Below are positions 20,177 to 28,556 of a stretch of 64,000 bases of DNA, in pieces. The DNA lies in assembly GCA_963820375.1 (NCBI GenBank), contig CAWFZX010000031.1, positions 1 through 64,000 on the forward strand. The letters run 5' to 3'. Source of the DNA: AWTP1-13 sp963820375. Its GTDB lineage: Bacteria; Pseudomonadota; Alphaproteobacteria; Rhizobiales; Hyphomicrobiaceae. Numbering within the stretch: the first letter of the stretch is position 1; each line of letters begins with the position of its first letter. Made by a program: the position numbers and the translations under genes. The notes beneath the pieces were generated by a model, which searched no databases, was not told where the DNA came from, and saw only the letters and a program-made list of their open reading frames with translations.

Positions 20177-21115
20177 ATGATCGATCATCGGCATAAGATC
20201 CACTCTCGGCTGGCGCGCTGGTCGGGCCGGCTGGCGCTGTTCTTTACCGCGCTCGCCCTGACGGGGGTGGTGCTGCACCGGCTGACGTCGTTTCCGACGC
20301 CGGTTGCCATCAATCTGTTCGCCGTCAGCGCCACTGGTTTGGTGCTGGCCATTGTGCTTGGCCTATTGTCGCTGATCGGCATCTGGCGCAAGGGCTATGC
20401 CGGCGCCGCTGCCGCCTTCGTGGGTATCGTGCTGCCGCTCCTCCTGCTCGGCTGGCCGTTGGCCTTTTTGCCGTCGCTTTCCAGGCTGCCGCGCATCAAT
20501 GATATTACCACCGACTGGACATCGGCACCGCGCTTCGAGGCGCTGGCACCCCTGCGGGCCGCCGGCGCCAAGCCAGCCGCCTACCCGGGCGAACCGCTGG
20601 CCCAGTTGCAGCAGGGCGCCTATCCGGATCTGCGCGGCATTGCTATCGATCGCAATGTCGAGGAAACCTTCGAACTGGTGGAGGAGGCCGTGCGCAAGCT
20701 CAAATGGAAGATCGCAGCCTCCGAGGCGCCAACCACCAAGGGAGGGCGCGCCGGCAGCATCGAGGCCACGGATCAAACGCTGTTGCTGGGTTTTCCCGAC
20801 GACATTGCCATTCGCGTCACCGGCAGCAATGTGCGCTCGCGCATCGATATCCGCTCCGCCTCGCGCTACGGCGATTTCGACTTCGGCCAGAATGCAACCC
20901 GCATCCGCCGCTTCTATGGGGAGGTGCAGGCCCAGCTCGATGCCACCCTGCCAACGACGGTGGCCGGCCGGCGCCGGCTGCGTACCACGCGCGGCGCGGC
21001 TATGATGAAACGGCTGAAAGAACGCGATCAACCGAAAGCGGCGCCTCGCACTCCACGAGACCGCGCTCCTGCAAGTGCTCAACGTGAGCGAGCACCGAAA
21101 GAGACGCAGCGTTAA
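20177..21115 (+). CDS. DUF1499 domain membrane protein
   Basis: Function unknown. Three N-terminal membrane helices (about residues 12-100) are followed by a DUF1499 domain (about 125-265) that ends near RIRRFYGEVQAQLD. The last 40 residues are very Arg/Lys-rich. I start it at the ATG at 20177, just before the first helix, not at the longer open frame at 20132. The final 116 bases overlap the 3' end of the convergent MBL-fold gene, so the basic tail is encoded antisense to a conserved part of another protein. Confidence 0.8.
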   Translation: MIDHRHKIHSRLARWSGRLALFFTALALTGVVLHRLTSFPTPVAINLFAVSATGLVLAIVLGLLSLIGIWRKGYAGAAAAFVGIVLPLLLLGWPLAFLPSLSRLPRINDITTDWTSAPRFEALAPLRAAGAKPAAYPGEPLAQLQQGAYPDLRGIAIDRNVEETFELVEEAVRKLKWKIAASEAPTTKGGRAGSIEATDQTLLLGFPDDIAIRVTGSNVRSRIDIRSASRYGDFDFGQNATRIRRFYGEVQAQLDATLPTTVAGRRRLRTTRGAAMMKRLKERDQPKAAPRTPRDRAPASAQRERAPKETQR

Positions 21116-21914
21116 TGAGCTTGGGGTCGAGGCCCCGGTAGACCACCGGCACGATCGCCGCCACCGTGTTGTGTCCTTGGCGAATGCAGTCAAGGATGGC
21201 GTGCTCGCGCATGCGCCGGTGCAATAGGTACGCCTTGACCAGGCGCTGCGGCTCCTCGATTTGCCCGCCATGGCCCGGAAAGTAGAGGCGCTCCTGGCGT
21301 GTCGTCAGCAATTCGAGCGAGCGGATGTAGGCACCCATGTTGCCTTCCGGCGGCGCCACCACGCTGGTGTTCCATCCCATCACGTGGTCTCCGGAAAACA
21401 GAATATCGGTCCCCTTGAGTTGAAAGCAGAGGTGATCGGGGGCGTGCCCCGGCGTGAACAGGGCCTCGAAGGACCAGCCGTTGCCGTCGAGCCGGTCACC
21501 GTGCTTGAGGGCAACGTCGGGGACGAAATCCTGCTCCACATACTCACCCCCCGAGGCGCTGGCGCGCTTGCGTCCGGGTTGGCGTGCCTTGTGCCCGTAG
21601 CCTGCGGTCTTGGCACCGGTTGCCGCGATCAGCGCCGGCAGTCCGTCGACGTGGTCGTGGTGCGTATGGGTGATGAGGATGTGCGAAATTGAGCGCGCGC
21701 CGACGGCGCGCAGGATCGCTGCGAGATGTGCCGGATCGTCGGGACCGGGGTCGATGAGGGCAAGACTGTGCGAGCCGACGAGATAGGTATTGGTGCCCTT
21801 GAAGGTGAAGTGATTGGGGTTGTTGGCGACGATTCGCACAACGCCGCGGGCGAGCTCGCGCGGCTCGCCGTAGGCGAAGGTCATGCTCGTCTTGAAGGGC
21901 AGGACTTCGCTCAT
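21000..21914 (-). CDS. Metallo-beta-lactamase-fold hydrolase
   Basis: Cytoplasmic metal-dependent hydrolase of the LACTB2/glyoxalase-II-like branch. The metal-binding motif THTHHDHVDG, the later GHAPDHLCF and SGDHVMGW segments and a PGHGG motif follow in family order. The C-terminal winged-helix-like tail (ILDCIRQGHNTVAAIVPVVY ... LAHVEHLQERGLV) is characteristic of this branch. 304 residues. Substrate is unknown. It converges on and overlaps the DUF1499 gene by 116 bases. Confidence 0.85.
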   Translation of the reverse strand: MSEVLPFKTSMTFAYGEPRELARGVVRIVANNPNHFTFKGTNTYLVGSHSLALIDPGPDDPAHLAAILRAVGARSISHILITHTHHDHVDGLPALIAATGAKTAGYGHKARQPGRKRASASGGEYVEQDFVPDVALKHGDRLDGNGWSFEALFTPGHAPDHLCFQLKGTDILFSGDHVMGWNTSVVAPPEGNMGAYIRSLELLTTRQERLYFPGHGGQIEEPQRLVKAYLLHRRMREHAILDCIRQGHNTVAAIVPVVYRGLDPKLINAASLSVLAHVEHLQERGLVECEAPLSVDRVLSAVSS

Positions 21915-22029
21915 AGAGGGGCTTTCCGCTGGCTCAATCCGCTTGGGCGCCTTGGGCGCCTTGGGCGATCAGGGGCTACAGGCCAAAGGCCCCTTCGGCA
22001 AGCCACAATCGCCCCGCTGACGGCGACGC

Positions 22030-22608
22030 CTACCTCAGATCGGTCCAGCTTTCCGAGAAGGCCAGCGCCGAGGTGGAAAAGGGCCGGCCCTCGCGCTCGC
22101 GCTGCCAAGAGCGGCCGGCAGCCTCCACTCCATTGCGGGCGAGCCGCGTGCCGAGCGCCGGCACCAGCACCGTGCACACCCCGTAGGGGCGGTTCGGCAG
22201 CGCCTTGGGCTGGGTGTGGATCAGGAGGGGATCGCCGAGATCGAACCAGGTGAGGGTGAGGTCTTCGCCGCGGGCGGCGATCTTTTCGGTCCAGAAGTAG
22301 CGCGGATCCCCCGATTTGCTGAACTCGGCGTCGGTGACCGGAATGCTGGTATCGAGGAGCTCGGCATTGAGCATTCCCTGCACCGTCGTCTGCAGCCAAC
22401 GGGCCATGGCAATGTTGTCCGAATAGACGCGCCAGCGCTTTTCGGTGAGCTCACTTTTGACGTAGAGCACATGGCCCGGCCCGGCCGGAGAAAAGATGAT
22501 GCGCCAATAGCTGGCATTGGTCGTGTAGTCGTCGTTGTCAACCGGGCTCAGCCGAATGAACGGGTTCTCTCCGGTCAGGATCACCTTGTTGGGATCGGCG
22601 GTGCTCAT
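22030..22608 (-). CDS. Conserved-looking hypothetical protein
   Basis: I do not recognise this 192-residue protein. It has no signal peptide or membrane helix. Normal amino-acid composition, rich in Trp/Tyr/Phe (SYWRIIFSPAGPGHVLYV, RYFWTEKIA, LTWFDLGDP), argues for a real folded cytoplasmic protein. I start it at the ATG at 22608 (MSTADPN); a longer start at 22623 is possible. A 115-base gap separates it from the MBL-fold gene on the same strand; that gap holds a threefold CTTGGGCGC tandem. Confidence 0.65.
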   Translation of the reverse strand: MSTADPNKVILTGENPFIRLSPVDNDDYTTNASYWRIIFSPAGPGHVLYVKSELTEKRWRVYSDNIAMARWLQTTVQGMLNAELLDTSIPVTDAEFSKSGDPRYFWTEKIAARGEDLTLTWFDLGDPLLIHTQPKALPNRPYGVCTVLVPALGTRLARNGVEAAGRSWQREREGRPFSTSALAFSESWTDLR

Positions 22609-23000
22609 TGGCTTCCTTCTCACTCATGGGTTGTGGCGCTCAGCCATGCCGAGCATGGCATCGGCGCGCGGCGCCGGCAATCCCAACAGATGGCGCCTCA
22701 GCGTCGATGCTGCAGGTTGCCGCCATGAAATTAGAGCGCTTCCTGTCGCCTCGGCTACCACATGTCCTGAGCTCGCCGTCCCAGGGTCCCGGATCCCTGG
22801 CGCGGATCTGAACCGAGCCCCAACAAGGCCGCTATCTCCGCCTGGGCTCGGATCGTGCATCGTCAGGCGCGGCGGCAGGCAAGTTTTGCCCAGCGACCAT
22901 GAAAGCCTTGCCGCAGGACTGCATGGACAAGAGCGGGCTAGCCTCCCCGCTGCTGCATGCTATCCTCCTGCCAACCAGGCAACGCAGAGGAAACACGGGC
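22609..23000. other. Divergent intergenic region, nothing recognised
   Basis: About 390 bases between the unknown minus-strand gene and the plus-strand SDR gene. It must hold both promoters. I see no gene, RNA or strong hairpin. Confidence 0.5.
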
Positions 23001-23804
23001 ATGGAGTTCAAGGGCAAAGTCGCGCTCATTACGGGCGCCGGCAATGGCATCGGTCGGGCCGCGGCCCTTGGCTTTGCAGCGCGCGGCGCCGATGTGGTGG
23101 CTGTCGACCTGGACGCCACGGCCGCAGCGCGCACCGCCGCCACCATCCAGCAACAGGGCGGCAAGGCGCTGGCCTGCACTGCCGACGTCACCAAGTCCGC
23201 CGACGTCCAGGCCTACGTGAAGGCGGCGCTCGATGGCTACGGCCGCATCGACTGCTTTTTCAACAACGCCGGCATCGAAGGCAAGGTCGCTCCAACCGCC
23301 GAATATGACGAAGCCGTGTTCGACCAGGTCATCAGCGTCAACGTCAAGGGGGTCTTCCTGGGCTTGCGCCACGTCTTGCCGGTGCTGCTCAAGCAGAAGG
23401 CCGGCGCGGTCGTCAATACAGCCTCGGTGGCGGGTCTCGTCGCTACGCCCGGCATGTCGGCCTATGTGGCCTCCAAACACGCGGTGCTGGGACTGACCAA
23501 GGCCGCCGCCGGCGAAGTGGCGCGCAGCGGCGTGCGCGTGAATGCGGTCTGTCCGGGGCCGATCGATACCCGCATGATCCATTCCCTGGAAAGCCAGCTC
23601 AATCCCGCCAATCCGGCAAGCGTCAGCGAGCGCTACCGGGCAACTTTGCCCATCGGGCGCTATGGCACGGCCGAAGAGGTTGCTAACGTGGTCCTGTTTC
23701 TGTGCTCGGATCTGGCCGGCAACATCACCGGCGCGCAGTACGTGGTCGATGGTGGCCGTACCGCCACCGGGGGGTCGGTGACCGCGGCGCAGAAGCTCGA
23801 CTGA
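23001..23804 (+). CDS. Short-chain dehydrogenase/reductase (SDR)
   Basis: NAD(P)-dependent oxidoreductase with the classical SDR layout: cofactor motif TGAGNGIG near residue 13, NNAGIEG near 90, catalytic Ser in NTASVAG, and catalytic Tyr-Lys in SAYVASKHAVLGLTK; the C-terminus has CPGPIDTRM. The Asp after beta-2 (VVAVDLDA) suggests a preference for NAD. 267 residues. I start it at the ATG at 23001, with CAGAGGAA upstream; the longer frame from 22899 is not supported. Substrate is unknown. It converges on queF with an 11-base gap. Confidence 0.85.
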   Translation: MEFKGKVALITGAGNGIGRAAALGFAARGADVVAVDLDATAAARTAATIQQQGGKALACTADVTKSADVQAYVKAALDGYGRIDCFFNNAGIEGKVAPTAEYDEAVFDQVISVNVKGVFLGLRHVLPVLLKQKAGAVVNTASVAGLVATPGMSAYVASKHAVLGLTKAAAGEVARSGVRVNAVCPGPIDTRMIHSLESQLNPANPASVSERYRATLPIGRYGTAEEVANVVLFLCSDLAGNITGAQYVVDGGRTATGGSVTAAQKLD

Positions 23805-23815
23805 ACGCTTACCCG

Positions 23816-24538
23816 CTAGCCACGCCCGCGATAGGGCGCCACCCCCTGGTCCGGCAGCCACAGGTTTTCTGGCACGGCGCCGCGCTGCCAGAACACGTCG
23901 ATCGGCATACCGCCGCGCGGGTACCAGTAGCCGCCAATGCGAAAGTAGTGCGGCTCGAGCAGGCCAGTCAGCCGTTTGCCGATCGCCACCGTGCAGTCCT
24001 CGTGGAAGGCACCGTGGTTGCGGAAGGAGGCGAGGTAAAGCTTCAGCGATTTCGATTCCAGCAGCCAGTGATTGGGTGCGTAGTCGATCACCAGATGGGC
24101 AAAGTCGGGCTGGCCGGTCACGGGGCAAAGCGAGGTAAACTCTGGCGCGGTGAAACGAGCAAGGTAGATGGTATCGGGGTGCGGGTTGGCGACACGCTCG
24201 AGCAGCGCCGTTTGCGGCGACAGCGGCGTGGGAGCCTTTTGCCCGAGCGCGGCCAGGCCAGCGAGATGCGCGGGGTCGCCGGGCGGGACGGAAGCGGCCC
24301 CGGCGACCTCGATCAAGGTGCCGCGAGCCAGCCAGTCCATCTCGACGTTGAACAGCTTGGCCAGCTGCAGCAAATGCTCGCGCGTGATGTCGGAGCGGCC
24401 GGTCTCCCAATGACTGACCTGCTGCTTGCTGACGCTGAGAACACGGCCGACTTGCGGTTGCGTCAAGCCCGCGCTGCGACGGGCCTGCTGGATGCGCTTG
24501 CCCAACGGCGCGAGCCCGGGGCGAAGACCGGCGATCAT
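23816..24538 (-). CDS. queF: preQ0 reductase QueF fused to an N-terminal XRE helix-turn-helix domain
   Basis: QueF reduces 7-cyano-7-deazaguanine (preQ0) to preQ1 with NADPH in queuosine synthesis. The C-terminal 145 residues are a complete type I QueF: FTSLCPVTGQPDF with the thioimide-forming Cys and general-acid Asp, LESKSLKLYL for substrate binding and NHGAFHEDC with the His-Glu pair. The first 80 or so residues are an XRE/HTH_3 DNA-binding domain (GLTQPQVGRVLSVSKQQVSHWETGR), followed by a linker. I know of no described XRE-QueF protein. The ATG at 24538 has GGAGGA four bases upstream; a start at 24568 would add ten residues. It is divergent from yhhQ, with CTAGAC repeats between. Autoregulation in response to preQ0/preQ1 is my inference. 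Confidence 0.9.
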   Translation of the reverse strand: MIAGLRPGLAPLGKRIQQARRSAGLTQPQVGRVLSVSKQQVSHWETGRSDITREHLLQLAKLFNVEMDWLARGTLIEVAGAASVPPGDPAHLAGLAALGQKAPTPLSPQTALLERVANPHPDTIYLARFTAPEFTSLCPVTGQPDFAHLVIDYAPNHWLLESKSLKLYLASFRNHGAFHEDCTVAIGKRLTGLLEPHYFRIGGYWYPRGGMPIDVFWQRGAVPENLWLPDQGVAPYRGRG

Positions 24539-24570
24539 GGCTCCTCCAGGGCGGTGTGCGGCGCCCATGT

Positions 24571-24615
24571 ATTGTATTACTAGACTAAAGCCTAGACCGA
24601 CAATTCCACCTAGAC
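24571..24615. promoter_or_regulatory. Candidate operator between queF and yhhQ
   Basis: The hexamer CTAGAC occurs three times in the same direction, at 24580, 24592 and 24610 (spacing 12 and 18). The outer pair ATTGT (24571) and ACAAT (24600) forms an inverted repeat around the first two. The stretch is AT-richer than its surroundings and lies between two divergent starts, the natural place for an XRE-type repressor to bind. Binding is inferred, not shown. Confidence 0.5.
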
Positions 24616-24633
24616 AATCGGCCTCCCTTTGCT

Positions 24634-25365
24634 ATGGGAAAGCCGATGCCCCCGGCCCCGACCCCCGCCGCCAGACCTCAGCGCTATTTCGACCTCCTGA
24701 TGGTCGGCTTCGTGGTGGTGTTGGTGTGCTCCAACCTGATCGGCCCGGCAAAAATTGCCGTCGTCGTGCTGCCCTGGTGGGGGCCTTTCGCGTTCGGGGC
24801 GGGCGTTATTTTCTTTCCCATCTCCTATGTGTTCGCCGACATCCTGACCGAGGTCTACGGCTATGCGCAGGCGCGCAGGGTGATCTGGGCGGGCTTTGCG
24901 GCGCTGCTGTTTGCCGCGCTGATGGCCGCCATTGTGGTGGCCTTGCCGCCGGCGCCTTTCTGGCCACACCAACACGCCTACGAGGTGACCTTCGGCAACA
25001 CCTGGCGCATCGTCGGCGCCTCGATCATCGCCTACTTTGGCGGTGAGTTCGTCAATGCCTACGTGCTCGCAAAAATGAAAGTGTGGACCGGCGGCCGGGC
25101 CCTGTGGAGCCGCACCATCGGCTCGACGATCTGCGGCGAGGCCGTCGACAGCCTGATCTTTTATCCATTGGCCTTCTTTGGCAGCGGCATCATTGCCAAT
25201 GCGGCCTTGCCGGCGCTGATGCTGGCGCAGTTCCTCGCCAAGACGCTGGTGGAGGTGGCCTTTACGCCGGCCACCTACGCGGCCGTTGGCTACCTGAAGC
25301 GCGCCGAAGGCATCGATCATTTCGACCGCGACACCAATTTCAATCCATTCCAGATCAGAGGCTGA
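24634..25365 (+). CDS. yhhQ: Queuosine precursor transporter YhhQ (VUT family)
   Basis: Inner-membrane carrier that imports queuosine precursors (preQ0 and preQ1 in E. coli). The family signature is clear: six or so membrane helices, FPISYVFADILTEVYGYAQARRVIW in the second to third helix, the FGNTWRIVGASIIAYF segment, and the late ALMLAQFLAKTLVEV stretch. 243 residues. An in-frame ATG at 24646 could be the real start. Its divergence from queF couples uptake of a precursor with its reduction. Confidence 0.9.
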   Translation: MGKPMPPAPTPAARPQRYFDLLMVGFVVVLVCSNLIGPAKIAVVVLPWWGPFAFGAGVIFFPISYVFADILTEVYGYAQARRVIWAGFAALLFAALMAAIVVALPPAPFWPHQHAYEVTFGNTWRIVGASIIAYFGGEFVNAYVLAKMKVWTGGRALWSRTIGSTICGEAVDSLIFYPLAFFGSGIIANAALPALMLAQFLAKTLVEVAFTPATYAAVGYLKRAEGIDHFDRDTNFNPFQIRG

Positions 25366-25484
25366 GGGCGCCGGCGCAAAAAAGTCCCGTTGGCTGTGCA
25401 TCGGCGTATGCCATGCTTGCCAGGCGGCAGACCGTGGTGCTGGTAACGCCAGGGCCGCCGTTTCCCCGTGTCGAAGGTATGCAC

Positions 25485-26720
25485 ATGACGTTGTCTCTGG
25501 CGTGGCTGCTTGACCCCATCACTCCTCAGGTGTTTTTCGCCGACTACTACGAACGCCAGCCGCTGCTGATAGCGCGCGGCGAGAGCCGACGCTTTCAGTC
25601 CCTCCTCAGCCTCGGCGCCGTCGACCGTTTCCTGGCAACCACCTCGCCCTGCCATCCGGACGTATTTTTGGTGGATGCAGCGCGCAAATTGAGCGCCGAG
25701 GACTATACGCTTGCGGATGCGGAAAACCCCGGCAGCCTCGATCTGCCGCGCGTGTACGAACTGTTTCGCGCCGGTGCGACCATCTCAATCCGGCACCTGC
25801 ACGAAAGCCTGCCCGAACTGGCCGCGCTCTGCCGGGCTGTGGAACAGGTGTTCAGCGGGCATTTCCAGACCAACATCTATCTGTCGCCGCCCAATGCGCA
25901 GGGCTTCGGCACGCATTTCGACAGCCACGATGTCTTTGTCCTACAGGTGGCCGGATCGAAGCTATGGACCCTGTACGACACGGTGGTCGAGCTACCGCTG
26001 CACGGCCAGGCTTTCGACAAGGACAAGCACCATCCCGGGCCGCCGAGCCGCGAAATTGTGATCCGAGCGGGCGACCTGTTTTATTGTCCGCGCGGGCTGT
26101 TCCACTCGGCTCGCTCCAGCAATGAGAGCTCCCTGCACATCACGCTGGGCTTGATCGGCAAGACCTGGGCGGACGTGATGGTGGAGGCGGTATCGGCGGC
26201 CTGCCTCACCTCTTCGGCTTTCCGCGGCAATCTGCCGGTTGGCTTCGCCAATGCCAACTTTGATGCCACCGAGGCAAGGGCCACATTTCGCCGGCTGCTG
26301 GACACGTTTGCCCGTCAAGCCGAACTCGATCCCATACTGCAAGGCTTGGCCGAGGAGTTCGTGACCTCGCGGCGTCCCGATCTCGGCGGCTCGCTCCAGG
26401 AGATCGACGCTCCGGCAAAGATCACGGGCAACAGCTGGGTGCAAGCCCGGCCGCATCTGATCTATGGCCTGCGCCGGGATGCAAAGGAGGTAACGCTCCT
26501 GTTCGGCTCCTCGCGCATCAGCATGCCGGTCGTGGCCGCCGAGCCCATCGCCTTCGCACTCGCCGGCCAGCCCTTTGTGGTGGCCGATTTGCCGGGGCGG
26601 CTCGACATTGACGGCAAGGTCGTGCTGGTGCGGCGGTTGCTCAAGGAAGGGCTATTGATCAAGTCGGCCGCGCCGGCAACATCCGCGCGGTCGGCGGCTG
26701 CCGGCCGGCGCCGGCGCTAA
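25485..26720 (+). CDS. JmjC/cupin_4 family oxygenase (ribosomal oxygenase-like)
   Basis: Fe(II)/2-oxoglutarate-type oxygenase of the Cupin_4 family, whose members RoxA/YcfD and MINA53/NO66 hydroxylate ribosomal proteins. The N-terminal segment TPQVFFADYYERQPLLIARG is the usual opening. The Fe ligands are seen in GTHFDSHDVFVLQ (HxD) and in GLFHSARS (distal His), on either side of the double-stranded beta-helix (about residues 120-225). The C-terminal third is a winged-helix-like dimer/tail region. I start it at the ATG at 25485 because GAAGG lies seven bases upstream; ATG 25479 is the alternative. 411 residues. Target protein unknown. Confidence 0.8.
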   Translation: MTLSLAWLLDPITPQVFFADYYERQPLLIARGESRRFQSLLSLGAVDRFLATTSPCHPDVFLVDAARKLSAEDYTLADAENPGSLDLPRVYELFRAGATISIRHLHESLPELAALCRAVEQVFSGHFQTNIYLSPPNAQGFGTHFDSHDVFVLQVAGSKLWTLYDTVVELPLHGQAFDKDKHHPGPPSREIVIRAGDLFYCPRGLFHSARSSNESSLHITLGLIGKTWADVMVEAVSAACLTSSAFRGNLPVGFANANFDATEARATFRRLLDTFARQAELDPILQGLAEEFVTSRRPDLGGSLQEIDAPAKITGNSWVQARPHLIYGLRRDAKEVTLLFGSSRISMPVVAAEPIAFALAGQPFVVADLPGRLDIDGKVVLVRRLLKEGLLIKSAAPATSARSAAAGRRRR

Positions 26721-26845
26721 GGTGCTGCGCTTGCCGCGTGCGGCTCAGCCGCACTCGGTCGCCCACAGGCCGTCGCCAACTGAGGCTTGACTTGGATTGG
26801 GTCGTGATCAATTCTTGAAGGTGATTTTCCACAAAGGAGATCGTC

Positions 26846-27088
26846 GTGGCACGCAAAAGACCCGCCGTATCCGCACCAGAAACGGTCACACTATCGGATG
26901 CCGATATCGTTTCCGAGCGCCGCGTGACGCGACGCTCGCTGCTGGGAGCCCTGGGGCTCGGCGCCGGAGCCGCCGCCACGGTGATATTTGCCGCCGAGCG
27001 CGCGCCCGCCGCCGACGCGAGCAGCAAAAAGAAAAAGGCCAAGAAGCCCGCAAAAAAGCCGAAGGAAGAAGAGACCGACAAGGACTAG
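26846..27088 (+). CDS. Small protein with twin-arginine-type signal
   Basis: 80 residues, GTG start preceded by a strong AAAGGAG. It has a basic region RRVTRRSLLG followed by a hydrophobic Ala/Gly-rich segment and an Ala-x-Ala-like cleavage region, as in Tat signal peptides. The mature part would be only about 27 residues, a Lys/Glu/Asp-rich charged tail. Function unknown; it may be a small exported or membrane-anchored peptide. It lies between the cupin gene and the MFS gene on the same strand. Confidence 0.65.
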   Translation: MARKRPAVSAPETVTLSDADIVSERRVTRRSLLGALGLGAGAAATVIFAAERAPAADASSKKKKAKKPAKKPKEEETDKD

Positions 27089-27162
27089 ACGTTGGCTGGT
27101 GCTTGCCGCCAGCCTTCGGCTCGTGTCCCGTGCGGGCCGTGCTCGTGACGTGACGATGGGCC

Positions 27163-28506
27163 ATGCCAGGGTCCCCCTGGTTTCCAGGGGCTCAGGCCGA
27201 ATGCATCCGTGCGCGCAAGGCGGTGGTTGACCGGCCGCGCCCGAAGGGGCACAGGTGGGGCCACGTGCCCGCCTCTTGCGCGCGCGGCCTTGAGTTTTCC
27301 GCCTTGCTCCAGCTCTCCACAGCAAAGCTGCGCGACACACCGATCGTGTTCCTGCGCACGCTCGCCTTCATCAACTACCTCGGCTACGCCGGCTGGGCAG
27401 CGTTGCTTTACAACTTCACCGTCGAGCGCGCCAACTTCCAGTGGTTCGAGACGGGCCTGACCCAGAGTGTGCGCGAAATCCCGGGCTTCCTGGCTTTCAC
27501 CGCCATCTTCTGGCTATTGGTGGTGCGCGAGCAGGTGCTGGCCTACGCGGCGCTCGCCCTGATGGGGCTGGGGGTCGCCCTGACCGGGCAATTTCCCACC
27601 CTGACCGGGGTGCTCATCACGACCTTCATCATGTCGATGGGGTTCCACTACTTCGAGACCATGAACGTCTCGCTGCAACTGCAACTCCTGCCCAAGGCCG
27701 AGGCGCCACGCTTGATCGGCACGATTACGGCGGCGGGTGCGGCGGCGCAGTTCACCAGCTACGGCGGGCTCGCCATCGCCTGGTGGGCGGGGGGCCGCGC
27801 CTATGAGCAGCTGTTCCTCGCGGTCGGCATTGCCGCTATGGCATTGACCTTCGCGGCGGCCCTCTGGTTCCAGCGCTTCGAGGGGCCGGTGCCGCAACGA
27901 AAGCGGATCGTGCTGCGTCGGCGCTATTGGCTTTATTATGCGCTAACCTTCATGACCGGGGCGCGCCGGCAGCTGTTCGTTGCCTTCGGCGGCTTTCTGC
28001 TCGTCAAGAAGTTTGGCTACGATGTTGCCGACATGGCGACGCTGATGCTGATCACCACCGCCGCCAACACGCTGCTGGCTCCGCGCCTGGGTCGGCTGGT
28101 GATGCGCTTCGGCGAGCGCCACACCATCATGCTGGAGAACACGGTGTTGATCGTGGTGTTCGCCGGCTATGCCACGACCATGAGTGCGGCGGTGGCTGGA
28201 CTGTTGTTCATTCTCGATGGCGTGTTTTTTACGCTCACCTTGGCGCAACGCACGTATTTCCAGAAGATTGCCGATCCAGCCGATATGGCATCGACCACAT
28301 CGGTGGCCTTCACCATCAATCACGTGGCGGCGGTGGTGGTGCCGGTGGCCTTCGGGGCCCTGGGGATGATCGATCCCGCCATCATCTTCTGGCTGGGGGC
28401 GTGTGTGGCGGCTTTTTCGCTCAGCTGCTCGTTCCTGGTTCCGCGCCATCCCGCGCCGGGCCATGAGACCGTGCTGGCGGCAGGCAAGCCCCTGCCGGCT
28501 GAGTGA
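27163..28506 (+). CDS. Major facilitator superfamily transporter
   Basis: Inner-membrane secondary carrier with ten to eleven visible hydrophobic helices. The halves are divided by the basic loop KRIVLRRRYW. I cannot assign a substrate. The N-terminal 45 residues of the longest frame do not look like membrane-protein sequence, so the true start is probably further in (a TTG at 27304, or GTG at 27223 or 27265); no candidate has a clear ribosome site. It converges on epmB, with about 50 bases between the stops. Confidence 0.75.
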   Translation: MPGSPWFPGAQAECIRARKAVVDRPRPKGHRWGHVPASCARGLEFSALLQLSTAKLRDTPIVFLRTLAFINYLGYAGWAALLYNFTVERANFQWFETGLTQSVREIPGFLAFTAIFWLLVVREQVLAYAALALMGLGVALTGQFPTLTGVLITTFIMSMGFHYFETMNVSLQLQLLPKAEAPRLIGTITAAGAAAQFTSYGGLAIAWWAGGRAYEQLFLAVGIAAMALTFAAALWFQRFEGPVPQRKRIVLRRRYWLYYALTFMTGARRQLFVAFGGFLLVKKFGYDVADMATLMLITTAANTLLAPRLGRLVMRFGERHTIMLENTVLIVVFAGYATTMSAAVAGLLFILDGVFFTLTLAQRTYFQKIADPADMASTTSVAFTINHVAAVVVPVAFGALGMIDPAIIFWLGACVAAFSLSCSFLVPRHPAPGHETVLAAGKPLPAE

Positions 28507-28556
28507 GGCGGTTCTTTTTGCGGCTGCGCCGGCCCCAGGCAAAGGCGGGGGCGGCG

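Noticed and set aside
24539..24640. preQ1 riboswitch upstream of yhhQ
   Set aside because: The gap is short, and I could not draw the expected hairpin plus A-rich pseudoknot tail in the right order. The CTAGAC repeats fit a protein operator better.
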